Positions 63,863 to 64,000 of a stretch of DNA of 64,000 nucleotides are shown piece by piece; the stretch's first letter is position 1, and each line of letters opens with the position of its first letter. Position numbers and translations under genes: made by a program. Source of the DNA: Lates calcarifer (taxonomy: Eukaryota; Chordata; Actinopteri; Centropomidae); contig NC_066850.1 of the NCBI RefSeq assembly GCF_001640805.2, forward strand, positions 9,520,510 to 9,584,509, written 5' to 3'. Under the pieces are notes generated by a model. The model made no database searches and was not told where the DNA came from. It saw nothing but the letters and a program-made list of their open reading frames with translations.

Positions 63863-64000
63863 ATATGGGCCACTAGAGCCGAAGTATGAGTTGCCTGTAT
63901 GTGTATGTGTGTGTGTATGTGTGTATGAGCGTGCCATTCATGTACACGTGTGTGTGTGTGTGTGTGTTTGTCTATGAAAGAGGTTTGTGAGCATGATAAA
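63863..64000 (+). repeat. 3' UTR start with (TG)n microsatellite
   Basis: Immediately after the receptor stop codon there are about 35 bases of ordinary sequence, then two interrupted TG/TATG stretches (about 63898-63925 and 63948-63970). They lie in the presumed 3' UTR and are likely length-polymorphic. Confidence 0.85.

Larger units (their letters stand above)
62313..64000 (+). other. chrm2: Coding exon of chrm2 with 41-nt 5' UTR and 3' UTR running off the window
   Basis: A pyrimidine-rich tract (62289-62309) ends in CATAG, giving a good splice acceptor with AG at 62311-62312. The exon would start at 62313, 41 nt before the ATG. M2 genes are known to have one coding exon preceded by non-coding exon(s), and this layout fits. 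The 3' UTR starts at 63863; no AATAAA signal appears before the window ends, so the transcript end lies further right. A second, weaker acceptor-like tract (T-rich, ending TTTAG) has its AG at 62099-62100 and could start a longer version of the exon. Confidence 0.75.

Overview
The window is vertebrate genomic DNA, most likely from a teleost (probably a percomorph-type fish). Two observations support this. The single confident gene, at the right end on the plus strand, encodes a muscarinic acetylcholine receptor that is M2-like throughout. The surrounding DNA is AT-rich, CpG-poor and peppered with CA/GA/TG microsatellites, poly-A/T runs and degraded repeats of kinds familiar from fish genomes. 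No bacterial, phage or CRISPR-like structure is present.

Layout. Positions 1-3300 look like a 5' gene-proximal region. There is a candidate non-coding exon ending in a near-consensus splice donor at 1610/1611 and a CpG-dense kilobase at about 2280-3260. Positions 1611-62312 are then best read as one very long intron of the receptor gene, or intergenic DNA plus introns if the donor is not used. This 60 kb holds no recognisable protein-coding gene. It contains a tRNA-derived SINE with matching target-site duplications (51476-51695), a degraded tRNA-like element (1780-1890), a degraded LINE 3' end (57500-57750), an inverted-arm MITE-like element (45011-45388) with a half copy at 39462-39595, several other repeat pairs and many microsatellites. 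The coding exon begins at a good splice acceptor (62311-62312). It carries the whole 502-residue receptor without interruption (62354-63862), as is usual for M2 genes, and runs into a TG-rich 3' UTR that continues past the window.

How the pieces work together: a distal promoter and non-coding leader exon(s) would be spliced to the single coding exon, giving a Gi/o-coupled acetylcholine receptor. The long intron is a natural place for enhancers. A few motif-rich, repeat-free stretches are noted as guesses only.

I did not find a convincing undescribed system. The items most worth a second look are the altered allosteric motif in the receptor's second extracellular loop, a possible microexon or signal-peptide-like exon at 22878-22954, the CpG-dense block, a perfect 15-bp hairpin at 7107-7145, and a few palindromic transcription-factor-like sites. 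Repeat-family assignments made from memory of fish consensus sequences are marked as such. All sequence comparison was by eye.
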